Assembly: GCA_003024785.1 (NCBI GenBank)
Contig: PUQB01000291.1
Coordinates: 248,365-312,364, forward strand
DNA length: 64,000 nt
Reading direction: 5' to 3'
Source of the DNA: Selaginella tamariscina
Lineage: Eukaryota > Streptophyta > Lycopodiopsida > Selaginellales > Selaginellaceae
A program made the position numbers and the translations under genes. This document shows positions 35,401 to 46,682 of this stretch, piece after piece. Below the pieces are notes generated by a model. It ran no database searches, had not been told where the DNA came from, and saw only the letters and a list, made by a program, of their open reading frames with translations. Position 1 is the first letter of the stretch. The number at the start of each line of letters is the position of its first letter.

Positions 35401-35819
35401 GGACAAGGTGATATGAAAGTGGATATCTATACTCATGCTAAACAATACATAGTAAAGGAGAATATACCAATTGCATTGCAAGGTTATGATTGGATGCAAG
35501 GCTTAGATGATCAGGAAGAGGAGGAAATTCTAAGAGCATATCTTGATTTTGAAAGCCCTTGTTAAAATTGACCTATATGCAATTGTGCGGAAGAGAAAGA
35601 GTATCTCCTGAAAAGAACAAGAAGAGGATAAGCTAGGGTTACAAGAAAAAATTTATAAGTTTATTCTTTATGAAATTAATTTGCAGGAACAACTTGTAGA
35701 TTATACTCATATTTATACTATTGATCCTTTAGAGCAAGTTAATATAGGAACATAGAAGGAACCTAAGGTACCATCATTAGCTCAAGGGTTAGATGTCTAT
35801 TTTTGAGAGAGAGGATTAA

Positions 35820-36430
35820 AAATGCTGGAAAGGTATAAGGATGTGTTTGCATGGTCATATCAGGAGTTTAAAAAGGAATACCTCAAGAGTTATGTATACA
35901 TACTATTCAATTGCTGCCAAGATCCCAACCGGCAAAACAAAGTGCATATAGGATGAATCCGAATTATGCTAAGTTAATAAAAGAGGAATTGATAAACTTA
36001 TGAAAGTAGGATTTATATATCCTTTACAAGGAGCACAGTGGTTATCACCAGTTGTCATTGTTCATAAAAAGAATGGAAGCTAAGAGTTTGTGTCAACTAT
36101 AAAAAGTTGAATGATGTTACAACTAAGAACACATTTCCTATTCCTTTTACAAAGAAAATGCTTGATCATGTAGTAGGACACAAAATGTATTTTTTTATGG
36201 ATGGTTTTTCAATATGGTAGCTCCAGAGATCAATATAAAACAAACTTTTATGAGTCCGTGGGTGCATATGTATATAGAGTTATGCCATTTGGCTTATGCA
36301 ATGCACCTTTTATGTTTCAAAGGATTATAACATATACCTTTCAGAAATATCTTCTAGATTTTACAAAAGTTTTTATGGATGACTTTAGTGTTTATGAAAA
36401 AATGTTTCCAAAAATGTTGGCATAATTCAA
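35820..36430 (+). pseudogene. Older gypsy-type element: reverse transcriptase
   Basis: This is the Ty3/gypsy RT domain. Readable pieces are YRMNPNYAKLIKEEL, WLSPVVIVHKKNGS, FPIPF, YRVMPFGLCNAPFMFQRI, and the active-site strand VFMDDFSVY (about 36,365-36,395), where the family has Y/F-x-D-D. Earlier, the first catalytic Asp strand reads FFMDGFS. Frames change several times. Confidence 0.85.
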
Positions 36431-36539
36431 TTGCTTTAAATTCAAAAAAATGTAATTCTTTGTTAAATCCGGCATCCTTTTAGGACATGTTGTTTGTAAA
36501 AAAGGTATATTGGTGGACTAGGATAAGGTTAAAATTATC

Positions 36540-37090
36540 CTAGGTTGCAACCACTAAAGTTCTTAGGCAAAATAGGATATCATAGACAGTTTATAAAACA
36601 TTATGCCAAAATAGCAAGGCCTTTAACTGATTTACTTAAAGTGGATGTACCATATGATTGGACACTGGAATGTCAAGAGGCATTTGATCAGCTTCATAAA
36701 GCTCTTATCAAAGTACCAATATTGGTTAGTCGTGAGAATTCCATGTACAAGTAGATACTGCTAATACTGCAATAGGATCCATCTTTACACAAATGCAAGA
36801 AGATAGAAAGGATTGCCTATTTATTATGCTAATCGCAGGTTGACACCTGCATAAGTAAATTATACTGCTACAAAGGTACTATATTAAGGATGGTTTATGC
36901 CATCCATAAATTTAGACACTACCTTTTGGTTAATAAAGTTAAAATTTTGTAGATCACAAGACTTTACTTTATTTATTGAATAAACCTGTACTTATAGGAA
37001 GATTAGTCAAGTGGTTTTTACTTCTGCATGAATATAATTTTAAGATCATTTATAAGCCAGGAAGGCAGCATGAACAAGCTATCATTTAAG
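36540..37090 (+). pseudogene. Older gypsy-type element: RT thumb/RNase H
   Basis: This includes FLGKIGYHRQFIKHYAKIARP (thumb/connection), EAFDQLHKALIKVPIL, and at the end RLVKWFLLLHEYNFKIIYKPG, all standard for gypsy RNase H. No integrase follows; the element is broken off and unrelated gag sequence begins at about 37,330. Confidence 0.8.
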
Positions 37091-37289
37091 TCAAATCATA
37101 ATAGGTAAACTTTCTATTCAAAATATGGATGATTTTCTTGATGCAATCTATTTCGGGTAGATGTTCCATTAAGGTGGTTAGATAATTCTTTGTTTATGAA
37201 GCAGCTACTCATGCAATTGTTAAATGCTATGTAGGTGTAACTGAACAATTAGACTCATTTGATGCCGGTGTTCACGGCACATGGTGCTC

Positions 37290-37325
37290 TTCCTCATGCT
37301 CATGCTCATGCTCATGCTCATGCTG
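37290..37325 (+). repeat. Hexanucleotide repeat (catgct)n
   Basis: About five units of catgct in a row lie at the junction between two retroelement fragments. Confidence 0.8.
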
Positions 37326-37329
37326 CGAA

Positions 37330-38030
37330 TCCTCAAGTTTAATTGTGTGGAAATTTTGAGAATGATGTGTACCATTGGTTTGATTAATTCACGGTGGTTA
37401 TCACATATCATTCTTGGGACGATGCCCAGTGTTTGCATAAATTTTTATTTGTTTTCAAGGGACGATGTTGTAGTGATACAATGGTTTGGACGTAGCAACT
37501 TGTGGGGATTGGAGTATTGTCTTTAAATATATATTTGACTATGACAATGCTTTTCAACAGTTGTATCATATTCTTTAAGATTTATTTGAGTTGGTAATAT
37601 AATTTAGTGTTTGCTTTCGAAGCCTTTTACTTTGGCAGAGCCTAAAATGTCGGAACAGATCAAGTCAGACATGTTGTGGCTAACACTTCATCAAGACCTT
37701 GTGGGGCTTGTGCATGCATTGGCTCTAATGACCCTTGATGATGCTCTGTGGCTAGTACAACAATATGAGACATTGTCTCTCCCATTTGCAACTTCGCATG
37801 TTATAGTTCCACTTCATGTTAGAGATGGTTATGCTCTAATGGAGGTTAATGTTATTGTTACCAGTGTACTAGGACAAGGTTGAGGATGTGGATGTCCAAT
37901 CCATTGTTGGGTGTGTGATGAGGTTGGACACATATATTAGTGCTATCGATGTTTCCTCGATTGACATCCTCCATTTTCAAGGTGTAGGCCTTAGTGTCAA
38001 CAACATCTGGTTGGTGTTGTTGTAGTGGAA
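37330..38030 (+). pseudogene. Gag fragment of another gypsy-type element
   Basis: Readable pieces are VYHWFD and SWDDAQCLHKFLF (retrotransposon Gag core), then a long frame at 37,611-37,883 with LHQDLVGLVHALALMTLDDA, the usual 'GL...p.tl.eA...A...E' region. A CCHC-like CWVCDEVGH knuckle follows near 37,905-37,935. It differs from the 28-34 kb family and is in several frames. Confidence 0.6.
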
Positions 38031-38575
38031 GGTTTTTATATAGCGAATCTTTTAGGAAACAAAGAATTACATAAATAAAAAAGAGTCCTTATATGAATAA
38101 GTTAGTGACCCCTTTATCTTTCTTTTATGAATATCACTAAGGGACTCACTCGACATCAATATCACGTCTTTACTTTTTAAGTTCAATTTGATAACACGAC
38201 ATGTTATATTTTCTTCTCTTAATTATAATATATTTTTTAAACCATATATTTTAAATTTAGCTATTATATTACATATATTAGATTGTAGGAACATATTATA
38301 AAATATACATTTTTAACAATATTAATTGCATTGCTAACTTTAAATTTAATTTTAAAATCAATAATAAGATTAAGAGATATTAAAACTTATAATTTATATC
38401 TAAAATTAAAAAGTAAAAATACAATAATTTATTACTATTAATTTTGTCTTCTTATCATAATCTAAGTGATGATATATATCTGGTGGCAGGTTCAGCTATA
38501 TGAATAATTTGTGAACGGTAATATATTTAAAGCAATATAAAAATATATGTGGAAGCCATTGTCAATCTCTCCACC
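38031..38575. other. AT-rich intergenic spacer
   Basis: No gene is seen. It separates the retroelement cluster from the conserved gene island. Confidence 0.6.
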
Positions 38576-38640
38576 ACACACCCACACACGCACGCGCGCG
38601 CACACACACACACACTATATATATAGAGAGAGAGAGAGAT
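38576..38640. repeat. CA/CG, TA and GA microsatellite
   Basis: Consecutive (CA)n with CG interruptions, (TA)n and (GA)n tracts lie just beyond the 3' end of the ribosomal protein gene. Confidence 0.85.
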
Positions 38641-38678
38641 TTGTCTAGATAACACAATGGATGTTATATATCCAAGTT

Positions 38679-39629
38679 TCATATATCTTGAGGGGGAGTC
38701 TTACACTCAATTGTCAGTCTTTTCTTGGATTGTTGGGCACGCTCTATCTTGGCTTTGAGACGTGCTTTCCTGGCGTCCCGTTTAGACTGGATGTCTTTGT
38801 TCTTGGCTTTCTCCGCCTCTTTCAGCTGTGCCACCACTTTGGCGGCCTCCTCTTTACTTGAAATCGTAGGCATTGGAGGCCTTGGCAGCAATCCCACCTT
38901 CCACAGCAAGTGTGACACCACCTCTGTAGGCTGTGCACCCACAGACAGCCAATACCTGTATACAAAACGATCACCGTGCATCTCTTGTGCGTGTAAGATT
39001 CAGGTATATGTATGTCTGTGTAAGAGTGTGTATATACATGAACGTGGATGTCTTAAGTGTATATAATAAAAGCATGCACTTCATAATAATGTATATTTCT
39101 GTATATCTATATCTACGTTCCTCTACTTTAGTCATTCTGATTCTCCACATTGATATCTATATACACGAGAGAACGTGGATGTCTTAAGTGTGTATGAATT
39201 CTAAAACATGATCAACATGCACACTTCGTAATAATGTATATTTCTGTATATCTATATGAACTCAAGTGAGCATGCATACGTTATGTACGTATACATATAT
39301 ACGATAGATATACAGTTACTCCGTGTTTAAGCCTTATACATATGTATTTATATATTCTAGCACGTACTTGCATCTATCCATTTTGATTCCGATGCGTTTC
39401 AACCCATCTTTCCCTGTTTTCAAGAAAAAAACATTTACTCAATGGACACACCACACACACACACATAACACACACGCACGCACGCCTTTTTGCACCTGGA
39501 ACAGGATTGTAGTAACCCAGTATCTCAAGATGCTTGCCATTCCGTGGTGCACGGGCGTCCGCAGCATATACACGATAGAATGGCAGATTTCGACACACCA
39601 AATCTCGCAAGCCTCAATCTGACCACCAT
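38679..39629 (-). CDS. RPS16: Bacterial-type ribosomal protein bS16 (organellar small subunit)
   Basis: This is a component of the organellar small ribosomal subunit. Three exons join in phase: 39,496-39,629 (ATG at 39,629), 39,368-39,413 (46 nt) and 38,679-38,955. The N-terminus [11 protein letters not shown] and [28 protein letters not shown], then [20 protein letters not shown] and GAQPTEVV follow bS16 closely. A Lys/Ala-rich, probably coiled C-terminal extension (about 60 residues) is usual for plant organellar versions. The protein starts at the mature domain with no extra presequence, which fits the family's known internal targeting; mitochondrion or plastid cannot be decided. One extra base near 39,591 (ggtgtgtcga) breaks exon 1 between LARFG and RNLPFYR and looks like a sequence error. 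Intron 2 contains a ~110-bp tandem duplication (39,030-39,120 and 39,150-39,260). Confidence 0.88.
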
Positions 39630-39936
39630 TTTCTCTGCATATCACAAAATGCAGCAAGAAGAGAGAGAGGGAGAGAGATTACCTCGCCGAAGAAGAGCTA
39701 GGGTTCCTCTGTGGATTAGGGCATCAGTTCCATTCACATACACATACTGCCACACACATATCAATGTGATATGAATGCAGCAAGACAGCGCCTAGAATTC
39801 AAGAAAGCTTAACTCGCCAGCAACTTTCTGACTAAAGCAGAGCAATTAGGTCTCCACGCAATGAAGACCCTAAAAAATCATGAAACAGGGGAATTAGGGG
39901 TCTTCGAGGTTTTGCGAATGGGAAGCCTGTAGCGCC
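39630..39936. promoter_or_regulatory. Divergent promoter region between RPS16 and TRIPP-like gene
   Basis: Only 307 bp separate the two start codons, which face away from each other, so both promoters and 5' leaders must lie here or overlap. GA-rich (gagagagagggagagaga) and 'tagggttcc/ccctaaaa'-type motifs are visible; the latter resemble the telo-box found in promoters of plant translation genes. This is inferred from position. Confidence 0.5.
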
Positions 39937-42900
39937 ATGAATTTCCTGCTGCGGAACTCATTCACGCAGCAGCATCATCAGCAACAGGCGGATCAAGCTC
40001 CACCAGATGCAGATCAGGCATCGCCGAGTATGTCCGAGGCGCAGATCTCGTCCTCGGATGCGAGCCCGACGTGTCTCGGGGAATCGAGTCCCTGTTCAAG
40101 GCCACACGGATGTCTCCAGCAATGAAGGATCCGTCATCATTCCTGCAAGTAAGTCCTCGCAGTTCTGTATATCTAAGTTCTTGGGTATACACACACACAT
40201 AGATAGATACATATATAGCCAGAGAAAACATAAGAAAGATTATGAATATAGAAGATTACAATGTTGTAGTAAAGCACACATACGTGAGATTTATATGTAA
40301 GAAACTTTGAAATGTCGATAATTACACATCTACTGTTTGATTGTTCAGGGGATTTCCCTACGGATTTCGCTTCCGTTGGATTCTTCACAGCTCGCTCATC
40401 TAGATCGTGAATTTGTCTTTCCCGGTAAGTATGATATACAAATATTATGGTATGGTATGGCCCAAATATTTTATATCAATAGTATATGTACATATATATC
40501 TTGGAATAATAGTGCCCTGAATAATATAAGATGTTTAATGAATGTGCTAGAGATACATCGAGCTGTCCATTAATTACGTCTAAACTATTATATGTACTTT
40601 TTTGTTGTACAGTTTAAATAAGACACCTAGTTTAATTATGACATCATATTTATAACTATATGGTTATGTATATGTATACACAGTACAGTTGATGAATACA
40701 GCTTCAATATGAGGTATGAATTGCATAAATGTTTATTACTAATGGAACTGTGCAAGTATAGATACATACGTTTAGGTGTACGCATATGTTTTAAATATAT
40801 ATAATATTTTATTTAATTAAATTTTATTTAATTCTCTATGCATTTTGAGATTTCAAACGTCGTCGGTGTATATGCTCACATCCCTATCATCGTACGCTCC
40901 AAAAAGTAATACGCATCCCTATGTAAGACATTTACGGTTTACGAATATACATTATGTATATGTATGAATACAAATATAATAACGAGGTAGATATACATAG
41001 AAATGCACAACACATACATTATGTTTAATTTCTATTTAACTGGCAGGAGAACAAGTAAATCTTATTGTTACGGTGTCTTCCACGGATCTCTCAGCGCCAG
41101 AAATTTTAACTCCTTTCAAAGTAGCAGCTGTCATCAGCAACAACACTCTCCCGAAATTGTCTGCCGCAGCTAAGTCTGAAAATGATGGAGAAAACTCTCT
41201 AGAGGAAGGTAAAAACTCCCAAGACGGAGGTCTAACGGCTCAGAGGGAGGACAAACCACTGAAGCAAGTGAAGAAACCGCTGGGTTGGCTGCTCGTGAAT
41301 CTTCTCAAGAGAGGCAGAAGCGCCGAAGTGCTGAACTGCTTGAGAGCTTCAGGTACACATCTGTGAGCGCATGAGAGAGAATACTACATACATCTTTCAG
41401 GAGCTCGCATTTCTATGTGAGGATTAACGAAGACCGTGATGATGAGGAGGAGGAACATGTTAAACAGGATGATGTTTGCCAGTGTTCATGGAAAGAGACG
41501 GGTTCGATCCTGTTGGAGCCGGAGGTATTGCTAGACGTGCTATTTCCACCTGCTCGCTAGCTAACGGAGATGTCGTGGTATGTTTTTGAAATATAATATA
41601 CATATTTAAATAAGTATGTTGCATGCATGTGTATGTTTATGCACAGGCTCAGACACAGACACAGACACACACACACAGATATATATATATTATATATTTG
41701 CAACTCATTTATAGAAGACAGGATGCAGGTTGTGATACAAACAACAGTTGCTGCAGAATCTAACACCGACAAGGCAGTTATCGAAATCCTTCAATACGAG
41801 CAGCATAAATTCCCTGTGTCGGCCTCAAAGGATATTCCCAGAAACTTGGATCCTGCAAGAGACATACTGCATTGGTTGCTCCCTCTTGACCGACACATGT
41901 TTCCTCAGGTCGGTGTGTGCACGATATATAGTAAAGGCATTGTATAGAGAGCATATGATAAAGTCGTCTATACAGGTATATATATATATAAGTAGAGTCG
42001 CGACATATAATAGAATTATCTATGCACGCTCGCGGTGCTAATTATGCATATATAGTATATATACGGATATGTATCTTATAGACATATACATATATATCTA
42101 GCCTCAGATAAAAACACACGCATGTATGATAAGCCAATATCATATGTATTTTTGGGCAGAGCACGAGTTCTTCAGCCAGTACAGTTGCATCTTCTGCACA
42201 AGGGCTTTCATTTGGTTCATCAAATTCGACACTCTTTTCGTTCAGCCATTTACGATCTTCATCACAAGGATCTATTCCGCAAATTGCTTCCCCTTCTTCT
42301 GCCGCTCCAGGTATATGTATTCCTGTAATTATATGTACATTCACACACGCGTTAGATGACACACACACACACACGGGCATACACATCAACAATAATAACC
42401 TACTGGGATATATAGTTACTATGTAACAGCATAATATATAATGTACTGATAGTATGAGAAGGGCTTCTGCCATATCCATCTTCGGCATTGAGCACGGCAC
42501 CTGGAGAATGGAACAGGCTGTTTCCAAACACAGACTCCATATTGTCCCATGAAGTTGGAAGTGAAGGCTTCTTATCCTTTCGTGGTGTACCACTTGAACC
42601 ACAGAGGTTCTCTGTACATTGTGGGCTTCAAGGACTGTATGTTCCTGGTAAAAGATGGTGCAAAAACTCTCTATTGTGCAACCTCTTGGGATTAGTTCGT
42701 ATTTCGCGAGTTGCAACACCGAGGATCTCATCTGTGTGATCATTGAGGTATACATTTTGTTTATACACTTTTATATATGTATTTATGTATGTAGGTATAT
42801 GGTGTAGTGTTTAGCGAGCTATGTACACTTTTTTAGACTGCACTATGCATATGTAGTGTCATGAGATCTCAGTTGCGGGATTGTATGTTATCCCATTTTC

Positions 42901-45295
42901 ACCCATCCACCCATGGGGCGAATCTAGAACTAGAGCATAGAAAAGCTGTAGTATTTTTTTTATAGTAGCATAACTTCCGTGGACCATAGTTCATTAAATA
43001 GCAATGAATCTTTTATACTGTTGATTATGATATAATGTATATATGAATGTAGAATGTAGGAATCAACGAAATTGTTTTAATAAACACTTTACTTTCAGAA
43101 TGTCTTACCTTCGCGGCTCTCTGATGTTATAGTATATATTGACTCAATTAGCATTATTTGCCAATCTGCAAACCCAGGGAGTGCTCCTCAGCCTGTTCCC
43201 ATTGCAGTTGTCGAAAGTGGTCAGCAGGACAAGCTACCAGACCTACCTCTCAGGTACACACACACACACGTATTATCTATGTAGCAGACAGACATCTTTA
43301 TCTCTGTTCACTTTAATATGCGAGACCTCATTTATAATTCATAATTTACGTCCGTATTATATGTGGGCATACACAAGTGTCATGTGTATGCATATATAAA
43401 TGATATTATATAGTATGATATGTACGAATTAAACGATGCTCAATACTAATTCATATAAATTTAAATATTTTATTGGTAGTCCTATTGCTACATGTATATA
43501 TGCACAATCATGATCAGACATACAACACGTTACTTATATTTATTTATAATGTATCTTACGCGTTTGTTAATATAGAATTGGAGAACAGCATTCATTTATA
43601 TTGAGACCAGCGAGTACATATGACACGAAGCAACCAAAAGCAGATGACACGCAGCAAGCGAAAGCAGATGACAGAAGCAGACGAAAGCATCTGATGGGAA
43701 CTACGCTGTTTTAGTATTTGCCATTGTAGTCACACACGTAAGTTTCACACAGTGTGTGTGTGCGCGCGCGTGTGTCAATAGATTGAAGTACTTGACTGTG
43801 TCTGTAATAGACCGTAGACGTATCTAGCGACATATGACCATACAGATACACATTCACACACATATGTATGTATATAGCGTGTGCATTACACAGAGAATAG
43901 AGACATATACTAGTTAAGCCATTTCACACTTGCTTTTGCAGACTCCAGGTTCTATGTTAAACACTCGTTGAAATGGAAGCCAAGGCCTCCAAGGGACCTC
44001 CTCCTTTCCGTGTCTTTAGAAAATACTACACTTTCTGTTCCAAATCACGCTCTTCCACAGCTTAAATCTCAGGTACTTTAACACACTTTGCTAAGCTGTC
44101 GTATAGTAGACTAGGTTTATACAACTATATTTTACTATGGTATATTGCTAGCTAAGTAGTTTAATCGATAGTTATTTGTTTAGAGTACTATGCAATATAA
44201 TGTTATAACGTATGCACCATACGTTATAATGAGTACACGTGTGTATTACAGCATGAAATAATAGCAGGCCATGAAAATAGTGCTATATATTAATGTACAA
44301 GTTATTATATTCAGGTTGTTACGGTGCAAGCCACAAATTTAACATCTAAGGACATGGATTTAACACTATTATCTCCAAGCTCTTTATCGTGCACACCGTC
44401 GCCAGTGGTATCAGTACCGAATACATCTTCTAGCAGTAAGCCACGAGTTGGAAACTCACAGAGCTTCCATATCAAGGTAGGTGTGCGTGTCTGCGTGCGT
44501 GCGTGCGTGTGTCTCATATATTCGTATAGTAAACATATATACACAGCGAGATACACACGCACATTCTATATCTTGGTGGTATGCTAATTTATTTGTTGTG
44601 CATGTTCATATATTTGATTTATAGACATATGTTTCAGCTTCAGAAGGCAAAGATTCAAAGCACCGATCCATGTCCATGCCACACAGAGAGAGGCCGGATA
44701 AAAAGAAAAGTATATAGCAGAAGCTACGAAGAAGATGACCGAATCTACAGACAAGATGCCAGAATCTACGGAGAACAGATCCAGAGAGAGGAAACCATCT
44801 ACGGCCGAGCTCGTTGCTGAGAATTGCTCTTCTAAAACTCATCTTTGGCTACAAAGCACAGTTCCCCTCGGGTATGTGTGTATCTATCATATTATCTATA
44901 TATGTTAACGGGTTTATAGTATACTGTATGCATACACAATATTATTTACATACGAAGGTTCGAAACTGAAATAATACAATGCGTTTATAATAATTATTAA
45001 TATGCTATATAATAATCTTGTTCTATAGGCATGTTCCTGCTCATTCAACAACAGTAGTGAAGAGTGATTGCTTCCACTTGCCGGGAATAATTACATTGGA
45101 CACTCTACATATTGCTACTAAGGACAGAGGTTCTCTCTCTCTCTCCCTCTCTCCTCTCCCTCTCTCCTCTCCCGCTCTCTCTCTCCCTCTCCATCTCTCT
45201 CCCTCTCTCCCTCTAACAGTTCCCTCTGTTATCATACAGGGACCTATTTATCCCAGAGAATTCTTTGCAGGTTCATGTTCGGGCATTATAAATGA
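39937..45295 (+). CDS. TRAPPC14/TRIPP-like protein (plant TRAPPII-associated)
   Basis: From memory of the plant family typified by Arabidopsis At3g17900 (TRIPP, related to animal TRAPPC14), a TRAPPII-associated protein in Golgi/post-Golgi traffic. Fourteen exons are supported: 39,937-40,148; 40,349-40,424; 41,047-41,352; 41,401-41,577; 41,715-41,908; 42,160-42,310; about 42,453-42,747; 43,099-43,253; 43,576-43,737; 43,942-44,072; 44,315-44,476; 44,638-44,871; 45,029-45,129; 45,240-45,295. Telling pieces: MNFLLRNSF start, LDREFVFPGEQVNLIV, EILTPFKVAAVISNN, SFRSSHFYVRIN, DILHWLLPLDR, LSFRGVPLEPQRFSVHCGL, VYIDSISIICQSANPGSAP, HSFILRPAS, YAVLVF, PGIITLDTLHIATKDRG. A Ser-rich stretch (exon 6) is likely disordered; beta-sandwich (Ig-like) domains follow. 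The intron between exons 3 and 4 is only 48 nt. Frames slip inside several exons (1, 3, 4, 7, 9, 12). The last intron begins with ~85 bp of CT repeats. Confidence 0.72.
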
Positions 45296-45733
45296 ATAAA
45301 ACACTTATGTACAATAAATTCAATTTAATAAATAAATGTTTGTGTTCTCATATATATATATATATATGGATGTGTGTGTGTGTGTATAGTAACTTACAAG
45401 AATATGCAAAGTTAGAATAAGTTAAAATCTTAAACTCAAAATTATAAAATTCAAATTAATAAACTTATCATTGACATATCAATGTTTTAAACCTCAATAT
45501 TATTAATTAAATGTTTTCAGGTTACGCATTAAGGTCCCAACCTTAACTTTTCATTTGAATTTAATTATTAATCATTAATTATGTTATGTGAACACATACC
45601 TTTTTATATTTAAATGATTCATTATTAATTCTGTTATGTTGAGGTCATTATTAAACTTGCTTCAAATTTAAAATTCATTAAAAATTCAAAGCTGAAGGGT
45701 ATATTCTGTGATGATTTATAGTATAGGAAGAGG
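45296..45733. other. Intergenic spacer between TRIPP-like gene and OAT
   Basis: AT-rich, with a short (TA)n/(TG)n tract at 45,350-45,390. It must hold the 3' end of the upstream gene and the OAT promoter. No distinct element was recognised. Confidence 0.5.
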
Positions 45734-46649
45734 ATGAGAATGGCGGTGGTGGCAGGGGCTCTCCGGCGGATCGCCGTGTGTTCTTCCGATTGCGTGCAAA
45801 TCGGAGCTACGTGACGAGCGCAGAGGCATCGGCGCCTCCCTGAACGACAAATCCGCCTTCTTGATCCACGACGAGCAGCAGTACAGCGCTCAAGTAGTAT
45901 TTGCTCGATCCGATGAAGAATCGCGTGTTCTGGCTCATAGATTGCCCTAGAAGTGGCTCATCCATGTCGCAGTTGTGTTCTTGAAAATCTCGATTTTGAT
46001 CGCTATTCGAGTATAGATTGCCCATTTTTTCATACGCATTTGGAAGTCCCGGCTTTGCCCATTTGAATGGTTGTGTGTAAAATGCGAGTTCTATGTCTAA
46101 AAGCCTCGATCGTATGTGTTTATGTATTCTGCGCGCGTGCGTGTGTGAGGGATAGCAAAATCGGCTTTTTTTAATCTCTTTTGGTTGAGTATGGAACACT
46201 TTTTGTTTGAGTATGGAACTGTTTTGTCTGGATATATTATAGCACGTGGAACGTCATATATGATGTAACGTGAACAGAGATATGTATAGAGCATGAATAT
46301 GATCTACAAGGGAGTGTATAATATAATTAGGCTGGATACACACACACATATAGAGAGAGAGCCTTTATTTAATAATTTGAACAGCGTGTAGTACATATTT
46401 GTTTGTATGTATGTAGCAAAGCTAGAGAGAGATGTTCACAATATACATATTATTATTTACTATACATAAGAACAACATGATCGGCTAAATTAATAAGCTG
46501 AACAGCTTGTTAAACATACTCACACATATATGGATAGGGGATCTTTATCATATTTGAACTTGTTTCGTTTAGAATGGAGCCGTTTTGTCTCTTCACCTTG
46601 ATACCTTCATTTAATATCTGTTATATTCACTTGGAATGTCACATGATAT

Positions 46650-46682
<33 letters not shown>

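Noticed and set aside
42042..42755. 237-codon open frame on the minus strand
   Set aside because: It is antisense to well-supported exons 6 and 7 of the TRIPP-like gene and includes microsatellite-derived residues. Chance open frame.
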